This document shows positions 15,308 to 20,907 of a DNA stretch of 20,907 bases, piece after piece. The first letter of the stretch is position 1, and every line of letters starts with the position of its first letter. A model generated the notes under the pieces. It did not search any database. It was not told the origin of the DNA and was given only the letters and a program-made list of their open reading frames with translations. The position numbers and the translations under genes were made by a program. Origin of the DNA: Thiomicrorhabdus sp. (GTDB lineage Bacteria > Pseudomonadota > Gammaproteobacteria > Thiomicrospirales > Thiomicrospiraceae); the NCBI GenBank assembly GCA_015488565.1, contig WFNQ01000196.1:1-20907 (forward strand). Direction: 5' to 3'.

Positions 15308-16204
15308 CTATAATTCTTCTTTTTTCCATCGGTTTCGAAAGTCTATCCAAGTATCGATTAAACCAATGGTTGCTAATATCAGCATTGTTTGTGGAAATAT
15401 AAATAACAGAATATAAAGCCCTACCAACCACACTTTATGCATTTTCTTAATCGCGATTGAGTGATGTGCAATGGCAATACCTTGAAACATCAGACCAACA
15501 ACTACGACGGCCGTTAAATCTGAAATTAATCCATCACCTTTGCCTAAAGCCAGTCCAAGTATGGCTAAAACAATCGCTACATACGCGGTTGATTTAGGCA
15601 GACGTAATTGATAAAAATCAACTTTAAACTGGCCTGGATGGTATAACTCACTTTGCCACCAACGCCCTATTGTTAATATCGAAAACCATAAAATAACGGC
15701 AAATACCGCTAACAACATGGTGACCATATTCATCATTTTAGTAATCATCTCAGGTTGATAATCAACCCCTGAGGACTCTAAAACAGGTGCGATAACAGAG
15801 TTAAACTGAGCTAACCACCAGTCGCTTGGATTTGGTATTATCAGGTAAAACCCAATCAAACCAAGTCCAGCAACGAGCATGGCAAACTGAAGCGCCGTGG
15901 CTAATGAGTTGGTTTGCCTTAAAATCACACTCATTAACCATATTGGTAACATGTATTCCATTACAGCAAGCACTGAAGGCCAATAAGCCCCCGTGACTAC
16001 GAGTGTTAATACAATATTTACCAACGCACCCCAAGAAAGGGTTTTAAATCCATCAATCACCGAAACACGTAAGGTGACTAAGGCGATAATGGCCCCCACT
16101 AACAAACCAAATGGGGCAATCCAAACACTCAATGCAGAAAATAAACTCACTGCAATTAGAGCCTGTAGAGGCCCTTTCATTGAATAAGTTGCAATTCCTA
16201 GCAT
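15308..16204 (-). CDS. DUF2232 family membrane protein
   Basis: A 298-residue integral membrane protein with about eight to nine hydrophobic helices, beginning MLGIATYSMKGPLQALI. Its place between rpsR and rplI is where many gammaproteobacteria carry a DUF2232 protein (remotely similar to the YybS proteins near rplI in Firmicutes). Function is not known; the fold resembles small-molecule transporter membrane domains. An AGGG precedes the ATG at 16204. It begins 34 bases after rpsR and ends 11 bases before rplI, clearly in the same operon. Confidence 0.85.
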   Translation of the reverse strand: MLGIATYSMKGPLQALIAVSLFSALSVWIAPFGLLVGAIIALVTLRVSVIDGFKTLSWGALVNIVLTLVVTGAYWPSVLAVMEYMLPIWLMSVILRQTNSLATALQFAMLVAGLGLIGFYLIIPNPSDWWLAQFNSVIAPVLESSGVDYQPEMITKMMNMVTMLLAVFAVILWFSILTIGRWWQSELYHPGQFKVDFYQLRLPKSTAYVAIVLAILGLALGKGDGLISDLTAVVVVGLMFQGIAIAHHSIAIKKMHKVWLVGLYILLFIFPQTMLILATIGLIDTWIDFRNRWKKEEL

Positions 16205-16238
16205 GGTGACCCTGTTATTTTTTACTTATTCAAACAAT

Positions 16239-16466
16239 CTATTTATGCTGATCTGTATATGGCAATAATGCAAGATAACGCGCGCGCTTAATTGCTGTTG
16301 CCAGTTGACGTTGATACTTCGCACTGGTTCCTGTAATACGGCTAGGAACAATTTTTCCAGTTTCCGTAATATAAGATCTTAATGTATCTAAATCTTTATA
16401 ATCAATCTGCTTTACGCCATCCGCAGTAAAACGACAGAATTTTTTTCTTCCAAATCCTCTAGCCAT
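16239..16466 (-). CDS. rpsR: 30S ribosomal protein S18
   Basis: A 75-residue protein, normal length: MARGFGRKKFCRFT, IDYKDLDTLRSYITETGKIV and PSRITGTSAKYQRQLATAIK are the S18 landmarks. It pairs with S6 on the platform of the 30S subunit. The frame is open 20 codons further upstream inside rpsF, but the ATG at 16466 with AAGGAG just before it and the family N-terminus settle the start. It overlaps the rpsF end by eight bases. Confidence 0.97.
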   Translation of the reverse strand: MARGFGRKKFCRFTADGVKQIDYKDLDTLRSYITETGKIVPSRITGTSAKYQRQLATAIKRARYLALLPYTDQHK

Positions 16467-16833
16467 TTTTAGCTCCTTGTGAACGTGAATCACGACGTTT
16501 ATCAAATTTTTCATCTTTCTTAGCAAGCATCACAGAAGGATCTGTTAATGCCGTTTTTTGCTTAACAACCATGCTACGTAACACCGCATCGTTGTAATAA
16601 AAAGCATTTTCTAATTCATCTAATGCTTCTTGACCACATTCAATATTTATTAAAATGTAGTGAGCTTTGTGTACCTTATTAATAAGATAGGCAAGTTGAC
16701 GGCGACCCCAGTCTTCTAAACGGTGAATTTGACCGCCAGACTGTTCAATAAGGGTGCGGTAACGTTCTAGCATTGCAGGAACCTGTTCAGACTGATCAGG
16801 GTGCACTAGAAATATAACTTCATAATGACGCAT
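16459..16833 (-). CDS. rpsF: 30S ribosomal protein S6
   Basis: A 124-residue protein: MRHYEVIFLVHPDQSEQV, GGQIHRLEDWGRRQLAYLI and KAHYILINIE are the S6 core; the C-terminal tail is basic and hydrophilic, without the glutamate run seen in E. coli. AAGGAAG precedes the ATG. It is the first gene of the operon with rpsR, the DUF2232 gene and rplI, driven by a consensus promoter at 16928-16956 and preceded by a leader hairpin. Confidence 0.97.
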   Translation of the reverse strand: MRHYEVIFLVHPDQSEQVPAMLERYRTLIEQSGGQIHRLEDWGRRQLAYLINKVHKAHYILINIECGQEALDELENAFYYNDAVLRSMVVKQKTALTDPSVMLAKKDEKFDKRRDSRSQGAKNG

Positions 16834-16855
16834 TTATTTCTTCCTTATGGATTAT

Positions 16856-16892
16856 AAAAAGTCTCCTAATTCTTTTAAAAGATTAGTGAGAC
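16856..16892 (-). promoter_or_regulatory. Terminator-like hairpin in the rpsF leader (attenuator candidate)
   Basis: On the minus strand a long stem forms from GTCTC, CTAAT and CTT paired with AAG, ATTAG and GAGAC (16861-16892), with two single-base bulges, followed directly by five T (16860-16856). It lies between the rpsF promoter and the rpsF ATG, so it would stop transcripts from that promoter as well as any from pyrF. An S6:S18-binding autoregulatory leader is known for rpsF in many bacteria; I cannot confirm that consensus here. Confidence 0.6.
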
Positions 16893-16927
16893 AAGGATAT
16901 TTCAAGCAACATGCCCGAAAGGCGCGA

Positions 16928-16956
16928 ATTATACCCTAACAACGCCCTATTTTCAA
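16928..16956 (-). promoter_or_regulatory. Sigma-70 promoter of the rpsF operon
   Basis: TTGAAA (16951-16956), a 17-base spacer, and a perfect TATAAT (16928-16933) on the minus strand; transcription would start near 16921, with GC-rich GCGCC just after the -10 as in stringently controlled ribosomal promoters. The -35 abuts the pyrF stop. This is the best promoter in the window. Confidence 0.85.
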
Positions 16957-17652
16957 TCACAAATCTGCGTTGATACTTTTTAACGTTGCTAGAGGGTCTT
17001 CTGATTGAGTAATGGGGCGACCAATTACTAAATAGCTAGAGCCAGAAGTTATCGCTTGTTCGGGTGTCATGATTCGCTTTTGATCATCATGCAGGCTGCC
17101 TTTTGGACGGATTCCGGGCGTGACTAAACAGAAATCATTGCCTAATGTTTGTCGTAACAAAGCCACCTCTTGAGCAGAACAGACAACACCATCCATTCCA
17201 GAGGACTGTGCTAATGTGGCCAAGCGAAGTACATTTTCTTTAGGTGTTCCTTGCAGACCAATTTCTGCTAAATCAGATTGCTCCATACTGGTTAAAATCG
17301 TCACGGCAATCAATAAGGGTTTATGCTCGCAATCGGCCAAAGCACGATGTGCTGCTTCCATCATCTTACGACCACCCAATGCATGAACATTTACCATCCA
17401 AACCCCTAACCTGGCTGCCGCTTGAATGGCTTTTGCTACCGTATTTGGGATGTCGTGATATTTTAAATCTAAAAAAACATCAAATTTACGTTGAATGAGT
17501 TCTGAAACAAACTCAGGGCCTGCGACCGCAAATAACTCTTTCCCTACCTTTAAACGACATAACAAAGGGTCTAATTTTTTAGTAAAATCCAGAGCCGCCT
17601 GACGGCTTGCAAAATCGAGTGCGACTAATACTTTAGAACTATTTTGATTCAT
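16957..17652 (-). CDS. pyrF: Orotidine 5'-phosphate decarboxylase
   Basis: A 231-residue TIM-barrel enzyme, normal length. The catalytic signature is D62-L-K64-YH-D67-I-PNT; VLVALDF near the start (D13) and LKVGKELF (K35) complete the active site, and TPGIRPKG is the phosphate-binding loop. It makes UMP from OMP. AGG precedes the ATG at 17652, only two bases after lapA, so it is coupled to lapA, an order common in gammaproteobacteria. Confidence 0.96.
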   Translation of the reverse strand: MNQNSSKVLVALDFASRQAALDFTKKLDPLLCRLKVGKELFAVAGPEFVSELIQRKFDVFLDLKYHDIPNTVAKAIQAAARLGVWMVNVHALGGRKMMEAAHRALADCEHKPLLIAVTILTSMEQSDLAEIGLQGTPKENVLRLATLAQSSGMDGVVCSAQEVALLRQTLGNDFCLVTPGIRPKGSLHDDQKRIMTPEQAITSGSSYLVIGRPITQSEDPLATLKSINADL

Positions 17653-17654
17653 AA

Positions 17655-17996
17655 CTAACCTGTTTTTTCTATATTAACCAACCCGTTAGAATGGGTTTTT
17701 GATTCTTTTTCCTTAAGAGAGGACGTTTTTTTTAATCGGACTACTTCATTTAATTGCTTTTTATTAGCCTTTAGCTGCTTACGCAACTGCCACTTTAATT
17801 GACTTATTTTAAAAGATGAAGCCGCCGCACCTAATAAAGCACCAACGACTAATGTAATGGCTAATAGTAACCCCAAAGGAAGTGTCGTCTGAATAAGAAA
17901 CATATCCAAACTAACTTTATCAGGGTTTAACACACCCAAGACAATACCTAAAACAAGAAGAACGATTATGATGATGAAAATGAATAGCTTAAGCAT
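17655..17996 (-). CDS. lapA: LapA family (DUF1049) inner-membrane protein
   Basis: A 113-residue protein with two membrane helices (about 2-22 and 40-62), the NPDKVSLDMFL turn and VVGALLGA segment typical of LapA/DUF1049, then a basic helical cytoplasmic region (KISQLKWQLRKQLKANKKQL). In E. coli LapA works with LapB in control of lipopolysaccharide synthesis through LpxC turnover. lapB is not next to it here; pyrF follows instead. Starts with ATG at 17996. Confidence 0.85.
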   Translation of the reverse strand: MLKLFIFIIIIVLLVLGIVLGVLNPDKVSLDMFLIQTTLPLGLLLAITLVVGALLGAAASSFKISQLKWQLRKQLKANKKQLNEVVRLKKTSSLKEKESKTHSNGLVNIEKTG

Positions 17997-18032
17997 TTAA
18001 ATAACGTCTCTACACAATGAACAGTAATTGAG

Positions 18033-18061
18033 ATTATAGAGCAATAAAAAGCAGAATAAAA
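18033..18061 (-). promoter_or_regulatory. Candidate promoter for lapA-pyrF
   Basis: A perfect TATAAT at 18033-18038 on the minus strand, 17 bases after a weak TTTTAT, in the gap between the ihfB terminator and lapA. The start would be about 30 bases before the ATG. The position right after a terminator supports a promoter here; the -35 is poor and overlaps the terminator's T run. Confidence 0.5.
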
Positions 18062-18089
18062 AAAAAGGGCTACAAAGTAGCCCTTTTTT
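18058..18089 (-). terminator. Intrinsic terminator of ihfB
   Basis: Stem GGGCTAC with GTAGCCC (18067-18073 and 18077-18083), three-base loop, flanked by A and T runs that extend the stem; nine T follow on the minus strand. It starts a few bases past the ihfB stop. Confidence 0.93.
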
Positions 18090-18094
18090 AAGAT

Positions 18095-18400
18095 TTAAAA
18101 TAGAATTTCAGTTGTTTCTTTCGATTGATCCACTCGTTCTCGTAACGACTTTCCTGGTTTAAAGTGTGGTACACGTTTATCAGGCAGTGAAACGGTTTCC
18201 CCTGTTTTAGGGTTACGTCCCACTCGAGCTTTTCGATAATGAAGACTAAAACTACCAAAACCACGAATCTCAATTCGTTCGCCTTGAGACAGTGTTTCTA
18301 TCATAGAATCAACTATTTGATTCACTGCAAGCTCAATATCTTTTTGAGAAAACTGAGTTTGCTTTCTTGCAATGAGTTCAATGATTTCTGACTTTGTCAT
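18095..18400 (-). CDS. ihfB: Integration host factor beta subunit
   Basis: A 101-residue HU/IHF-family protein: MTKSEIIELIARKQ, IEIRGFGSFSLHYRKARVGRNPKTGETV with the DNA-intercalating P64 in the beta arm. The beta assignment rests on length, on IEIRGFGSF and on its place downstream of rpsA, as in E. coli. With IHF-alpha it bends DNA sharply and supports sigma-54 promoters, replication and recombination. Weak ribosome site (AAGAG, then spacing of about eight). Confidence 0.93.
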   Translation of the reverse strand: MTKSEIIELIARKQTQFSQKDIELAVNQIVDSMIETLSQGERIEIRGFGSFSLHYRKARVGRNPKTGETVSLPDKRVPHFKPGKSLRERVDQSKETTEILF

Positions 18401-18417
18401 TTGATCATACTCTTAAT

Positions 18418-18474
18418 AATCTCTAAATAACACAAGAGAGATTTAGTGCCGCTTAAAAAATATACGACACTAAA
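18418..18474. promoter_or_regulatory. Two neighbouring inverted repeats in the ihfB leader
   Basis: AATCTCT with AGAGATT (18418-18424, 18437-18443) and TTTAGTG with CACTAAA (18442-18448, 18468-18474) form two seven-pair stems that share one or two bases, so they partly compete. They lie between the candidate ihfB promoter and the ATG. Function unknown; binding sites or leader hairpins are both possible. Confidence 0.35.
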
Positions 18475-18494
18475 AAGACCAAAGTAAGACCTTA

Positions 18495-18523
18495 ATTGAA
18501 CGTGTTACGCCAACTAAAGTCAA
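18495..18523 (-). promoter_or_regulatory. Candidate promoter for ihfB
   Basis: TTGACT (18518-18523, five of six), 17-base spacer, TTCAAT (18495-18500, four of six) on the minus strand, in the rpsA-ihfB gap just beyond a weak hairpin. Leader of about 90 bases. Confidence 0.5.
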
Positions 18524-18525
18524 CT

Positions 18526-18552
18526 TGAAAAGTAACTAAGATTCGTTACCTT
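18526..18552 (-). terminator. Weak hairpin after rpsA, possible terminator
   Basis: AAGGTAAC pairs with GTTACTTT (eight pairs, one G-U) around an eight-base loop, followed by TTC, about nine bases past the rpsA stop. The short T run makes it a poor terminator, so partial read-through from rpsA into ihfB is likely. Confidence 0.35.
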
Positions 18553-18560
18553 ATATCAGA

Positions 18561-20222
18561 TTACATTTTATCCTTGAAAAGATCACCAAATGTTGAACCT
18601 GCAGCCGGAGCTTGTGTTTCAGAATAGCCTTTTAGCGCTTCTTGCTCTTCGTGTGCTTCTTTTGCTTTCATTGATAATGACAGTGAACGATTTTTGCGAT
18701 CAATATTCGTTACTTTAGCTGAAACTTTATCGCCTTCTTTTAGAACGCTTGATGCATCACGCGTGTCTTCTAGCAATTCTGAAGCACGAAGATATCCTTC
18801 AACTTCTGGCGCTAATTCAATTACAGCACCTCTATTGTCAACGGTTTTAACCACACCTTCAACAATGCTACCTTTTCCGTGATCTGCAACAAACTGACCA
18901 AATGGATCTTGCTCTAGTTGCTTAAGACCTAAAGAGATACGCTCACGATCAGGGTCGATTGAAAGAATAACCGTTTCAAGCTCATCGCCTTTTTTGAAGT
19001 CACGAATGGCTTCTTCACCAGTTTGTTTCCAAGAGATATCTGTAAGATGTACTAAACCATCAATGCCACCGTCTAGACCGATAAAGATACCGAAGTCAGT
19101 AATGGACTTAATAACCCCTTGAATCTTATCGTTTTTAGCATGAATTGCTGAGAAACTTTCCCAAGGATTAACGGCACATTGCTTAATAGACAATGAAATA
19201 CGACGACGCTCTTGATCAACATCTAAGATTTTAACGCGAACTTCTTGACCCAAGTGAACCACTTTAGATGGGTGAATATTACGGTTTGTCCAATCTAGCT
19301 CTGAAGTATGAACCAATCCTTCGATGCCTTCTTCAATCTCAATGAATGCACCATAGTCAGTAATATTGGCCACTTTACCAGCCACTTCTGCACCCATTGG
19401 GTAGCGAGAAACCATATCAGACCAAGGATCTTCCTCAAGCTGCTTAAGACCAAGCGAAACACGGCTACGCTCTTTATCAAACTTAAGAACCTTAACATCA
19501 ATCTCGTCGCCAACATTAACGATTTCAGAAGGATGGTTAACACGACGCCAAGCCATGTCCGTAATGTGTAGAAGACCATCAACACCACCAAGATCAATGA
19601 AAGCACCGTAGTCAGTTAGGTTTTTAACAATTCCTTTAAGAGTAGAGCCTTCTTCCATATTGGCTAGAATGGCTTCACGCTCTGCTGAACTTTCAATTTC
19701 AATCACGGCACGACGAGAAACAACAACGTTGTTACGCTTGCGATCAAGCTTAACAAGTTTCATTTCGATCTCTTTTCCTTCAAGGAAACCAAAGTCACGA
19801 ATTGGGCGAATATCCACAAGTGAACCAGGTAAGAAACCACGAACACCTTCAACATCAACCGTTAGACCACCTTTAACCTTACCAGTGACTAAACCAACAA
19901 CAACTTCACCTTCTTCCATTGCTGTTTCAAGACGATCCCAAGTTTTAGCACGTTTGGCTTTTTCACGCGATAAACGTGTTTCACCAAGACCGTCTTCTAG
20001 TGACTCAAGATACACTTCAACCTCATCACCTACCGCCACTTCTAGCTCGCCATTCGCGTCTAAAAATTGTACTTTAGGGATAGAGGATTCTGATTTCATT
20101 CCTGCGTCAACGAGAACAGTCTCTTTATCAATACCAATAACAGTACCAATAATTAAAGAACCTGTATTAAATTTTTCTTGGAACGATGCTTCAAATAATT
20201 CAGCGAAAGATAATTCACTCAT
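18561..20222 (-). CDS. rpsA: 30S ribosomal protein S1
   Basis: A 553-residue protein with six S1 repeats at roughly 21-87, 105-171, 192-260, 277-347, 364-434 and 451-520; repeats 3 to 6 show the usual GAFIDLGGVDGLLHITDMAW-type cores. The N-terminus SFAELFEASFQE is the helix that docks on S2. S1 binds mRNA leaders and starts translation of structured messages. The ATG at 20222 has GGAAG nine bases upstream, unlike E. coli rpsA, which lacks a clear Shine-Dalgarno. A hairpin lies about 27 bases before the ATG. Order cmk-rpsA-ihfB is conserved in gammaproteobacteria. Confidence 0.97.
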   Translation of the reverse strand: MSELSFAELFEASFQEKFNTGSLIIGTVIGIDKETVLVDAGMKSESSIPKVQFLDANGELEVAVGDEVEVYLESLEDGLGETRLSREKAKRAKTWDRLETAMEEGEVVVGLVTGKVKGGLTVDVEGVRGFLPGSLVDIRPIRDFGFLEGKEIEMKLVKLDRKRNNVVVSRRAVIEIESSAEREAILANMEEGSTLKGIVKNLTDYGAFIDLGGVDGLLHITDMAWRRVNHPSEIVNVGDEIDVKVLKFDKERSRVSLGLKQLEEDPWSDMVSRYPMGAEVAGKVANITDYGAFIEIEEGIEGLVHTSELDWTNRNIHPSKVVHLGQEVRVKILDVDQERRRISLSIKQCAVNPWESFSAIHAKNDKIQGVIKSITDFGIFIGLDGGIDGLVHLTDISWKQTGEEAIRDFKKGDELETVILSIDPDRERISLGLKQLEQDPFGQFVADHGKGSIVEGVVKTVDNRGAVIELAPEVEGYLRASELLEDTRDASSVLKEGDKVSAKVTNIDRKNRSLSLSMKAKEAHEEQEALKGYSETQAPAAGSTFGDLFKDKM

Positions 20223-20248
20223 GGATAAATACTTCCAGTTTTTTCTAA

Positions 20249-20290
20249 CCGCTAATTTAACTCAAATGGGAGTATTAATTAGATTAGCGG
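20249..20290 (-). promoter_or_regulatory. Hairpin in the rpsA leader
   Basis: CCGCTAAT pairs perfectly with ATTAGCGG (20283-20290 and 20249-20256), and after one mismatch five more pairs follow, leaving a small loop containing ACTCCC. It ends about 27 bases before the rpsA ATG, just upstream of the GGAAG ribosome site. S1 is known to repress its own translation by binding a structured leader in E. coli; an equivalent role here is inference. Confidence 0.5.
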
Positions 20291-20326
20291 GTCAATTAGT
20301 TAATTGTCGGCTTCCCAGTTGCCAAC

Positions 20327-20367
20327 AAAACAAAATCCCCGACTGCAAAATGCAGTCGAGGATTTTT
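20327..20367 (-). terminator. Intrinsic terminator between cmk and rpsA
   Basis: Stem of 15 pairs with one mismatch (20332-20347 with 20351-20366) around an AAA loop. On the minus strand the end of the stem and its flank read TTTTGTTTTG. The other side has five T, so it could act in both directions, but no plus-strand gene lies near. It would end transcripts coming from cmk or from the structured element just upstream, about 105 bases before rpsA. Confidence 0.85.
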
Positions 20368-20388
20368 AAAAATAAAATCATTAATTTT

Positions 20389-20551
20389 AACCCAAACTCT
20401 TACATAGAAACACGAATCTAGCGCACCCCTTTGAAAAACCTAGGGTCTTAAAATACTACGCCGAACCTATGGGTGCGACTGCATATTTAAAAACCCTAGG
20501 TTTTCCAAATGCTTACACTACTTTTCACGTTTCTATGTAAGGATTTGGGTT
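20389..20551 (-). ncRNA. 163-base rod-like inverted-repeat element: candidate small RNA, riboregulator or MITE
   Basis: As a minus-strand transcript the sequence folds almost end to end. Closing stem: AACCCAAA (20551-20544) with its mate (20396-20389), a small internal loop, 12 perfect pairs (TTACATAGAAAC), then five pairs with two G-U. A central bubble has 14 bases on one side (20510-20523) and 13 on the other (20417-20429). Upper stem: 17 continuous pairs with one G-U (20493-20509 with 20430-20446), then nine with one mismatch and an apical loop. Non-Watson-Crick positions are five G-U against one C-A and one U-U when read on the minus strand; on the plus strand those G-U would be A-C mismatches, so the minus transcript folds better. 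The shape recalls 6S RNA, but I do not see 6S consensus bases. TTA flanks both ends of the outer repeat, so a MITE remains possible. Confidence 0.55.
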
Positions 20552-20583
20552 TAATCTTTAAAAAAACAATTGGTTAACAAACT

Positions 20584-20611
20584 ATTCTTAAAAAATAAAT
20601 TAAGTCGTCAA
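20584..20611 (-). promoter_or_regulatory. Candidate promoter upstream of the rod-like element
   Basis: TTGACG (20606-20611, five of six, within the last codons of cmk), a 16-base spacer and AAGAAT (20584-20589, four of six) on the minus strand. Transcription would begin near 20577, some 25 bases before the folded element. It could serve the element, rpsA, or both. Confidence 0.45.
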
Positions 20612-20907
20612 TACTTTTTCTCGAATTAAAACGATGGCTTTTTCACACACCGCTTTAATCTCTAAATGAGAGGTATCAATAACAATGGCATCTTTAGCAG
20701 GTTTAAGAGGGGCTGTCTTACGATTAAGATCACGCTCGTCTCGTGCTTCGATATCTTTTGTTATCTGAGTAATGTTAGCACTAACTCCCTGAGTTTTCAA
20801 CTGCTTAACACGTCTTTTTGCTCGAATAGCGGCTGAAGCCGTCAAATAAAACTTAATGTCTGCGTCAGGAAAAACAACCGTTCCCATATCTCGACCATCC
20901 GCAATCA
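20600..20907 (-). CDS. cmk: Cytidylate kinase, C-terminal part (5' end outside window)
   Basis: The last 102 or so residues of CMP kinase; the frame stays open to the right edge, and the residues before the first visible Met read IADGRD, so that Met is internal. ADGRDMGTVVFPDADIKFYLTA, AAIRAKRRVKQL, RDERDLNRKTAPLKPAKDA and VIDTS are the substrate-binding and lid segments of Cmk. It phosphorylates CMP and dCMP. The stop is about 50 bases before the folded element, and the last codons contain a possible -35 hexamer for it. Order cmk-rpsA is conserved. Confidence 0.95.
   Translation of the reverse strand, partial: IADGRDMGTVVFPDADIKFYLTASAAIRAKRRVKQLKTQGVSANITQITKDIEARDERDLNRKTAPLKPAKDAIVIDTSHLEIKAVCEKAIVLIREKVLTT

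Noticed and set aside
19660..20421. 253-codon open frame on the plus strand opposite rpsA
   Set aside because: It is Ser/Thr/Arg-rich low complexity, exactly antisense to a certain rpsA and running into the folded element; it has no family signature.
20389..20551. Calling the element 6S RNA (ssrS) outright
   Set aside because: The outline fits, but the conserved bubble bases I know from gammaproteobacterial 6S (for example GAGCCGAUA) are missing and the neighbour is not ygfA.
20389..20551. Insertion sequence or transposase remnant
   Set aside because: No transposase coding frame anywhere in the window; only the MITE possibility was kept.
1..20907. CRISPR array, tRNA or rRNA genes, prophage genes, defence systems
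   Set aside because: I found no regularly spaced repeats, no tRNA or rRNA signatures, and no phage or nuclease-type defence genes; the window is mainly core genome.

Overview
The window looks like chromosomal housekeeping sequence from a gammaproteobacterium with a fairly low GC content (about 40 percent by eye). Two syntenic blocks support this: cmk-rpsA-ihfB-lapA-pyrF and rpsF-rpsR-(DUF2232 protein)-rplI-dnaB-alr. AT-rich codon use, a divergent XseA and a sortase-system-like two-component pair would fit a marine sulfur-oxidiser of the Thiomicrospira/Hydrogenovibrio type. That placement is a guess from family resemblance, not something the sequence proves.

Left part, plus strand (1-7736): the 3' end of dusA, then xseA, xseB and an arsC-like gene, all joined by short overlaps. 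A 536-base AT-rich gap with a strong hairpin follows, then rpoN (sigma-54, outside its usual lpt/hpf/ptsN setting), a bicupin of the gentisate-dioxygenase type, and an OmpR-type response regulator with its histidine kinase. The kinase and regulator resemble the pair dedicated to proteobacterial sortase systems, but no sortase is in view.

Middle part, mostly minus strand (7798-14739): a membrane-anchored SPOR-domain protein with a 13-base G run inside its reading frame, a 49-residue membrane protein on the plus strand divergent from it, and a minus-strand series in transcription order dnaB, alr, nudF, a two-helix membrane protein, a MATE exporter and ychJ.

Right part, minus strand (14781-20907): the rpsF-rpsR-DUF2232-rplI operon with a consensus promoter, a terminator-like hairpin in its leader and a strong terminator; then lapA-pyrF, ihfB with a strong terminator, rpsA, and the 3' part of cmk.

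The most interesting stretch is the cmk-rpsA gap (20223-20599). It holds a 163-base nearly complete inverted repeat that would fold, as a minus-strand transcript, into a long rod with a large central bubble. A clear intrinsic terminator and a hairpin in the rpsA leader follow it. The rod's apical loop is complementary both to its own bubble (7 bases) and to the 5' arm of the terminator (9 bases). This could be a 6S-like small RNA, a riboregulatory switch controlling rpsA, or a MITE-like insertion. A second theme is several long poly-G/C tracts (9, 9, 9 and 13 bases) in or beside genes, the longest placed where slippage would remove the SPOR domain.
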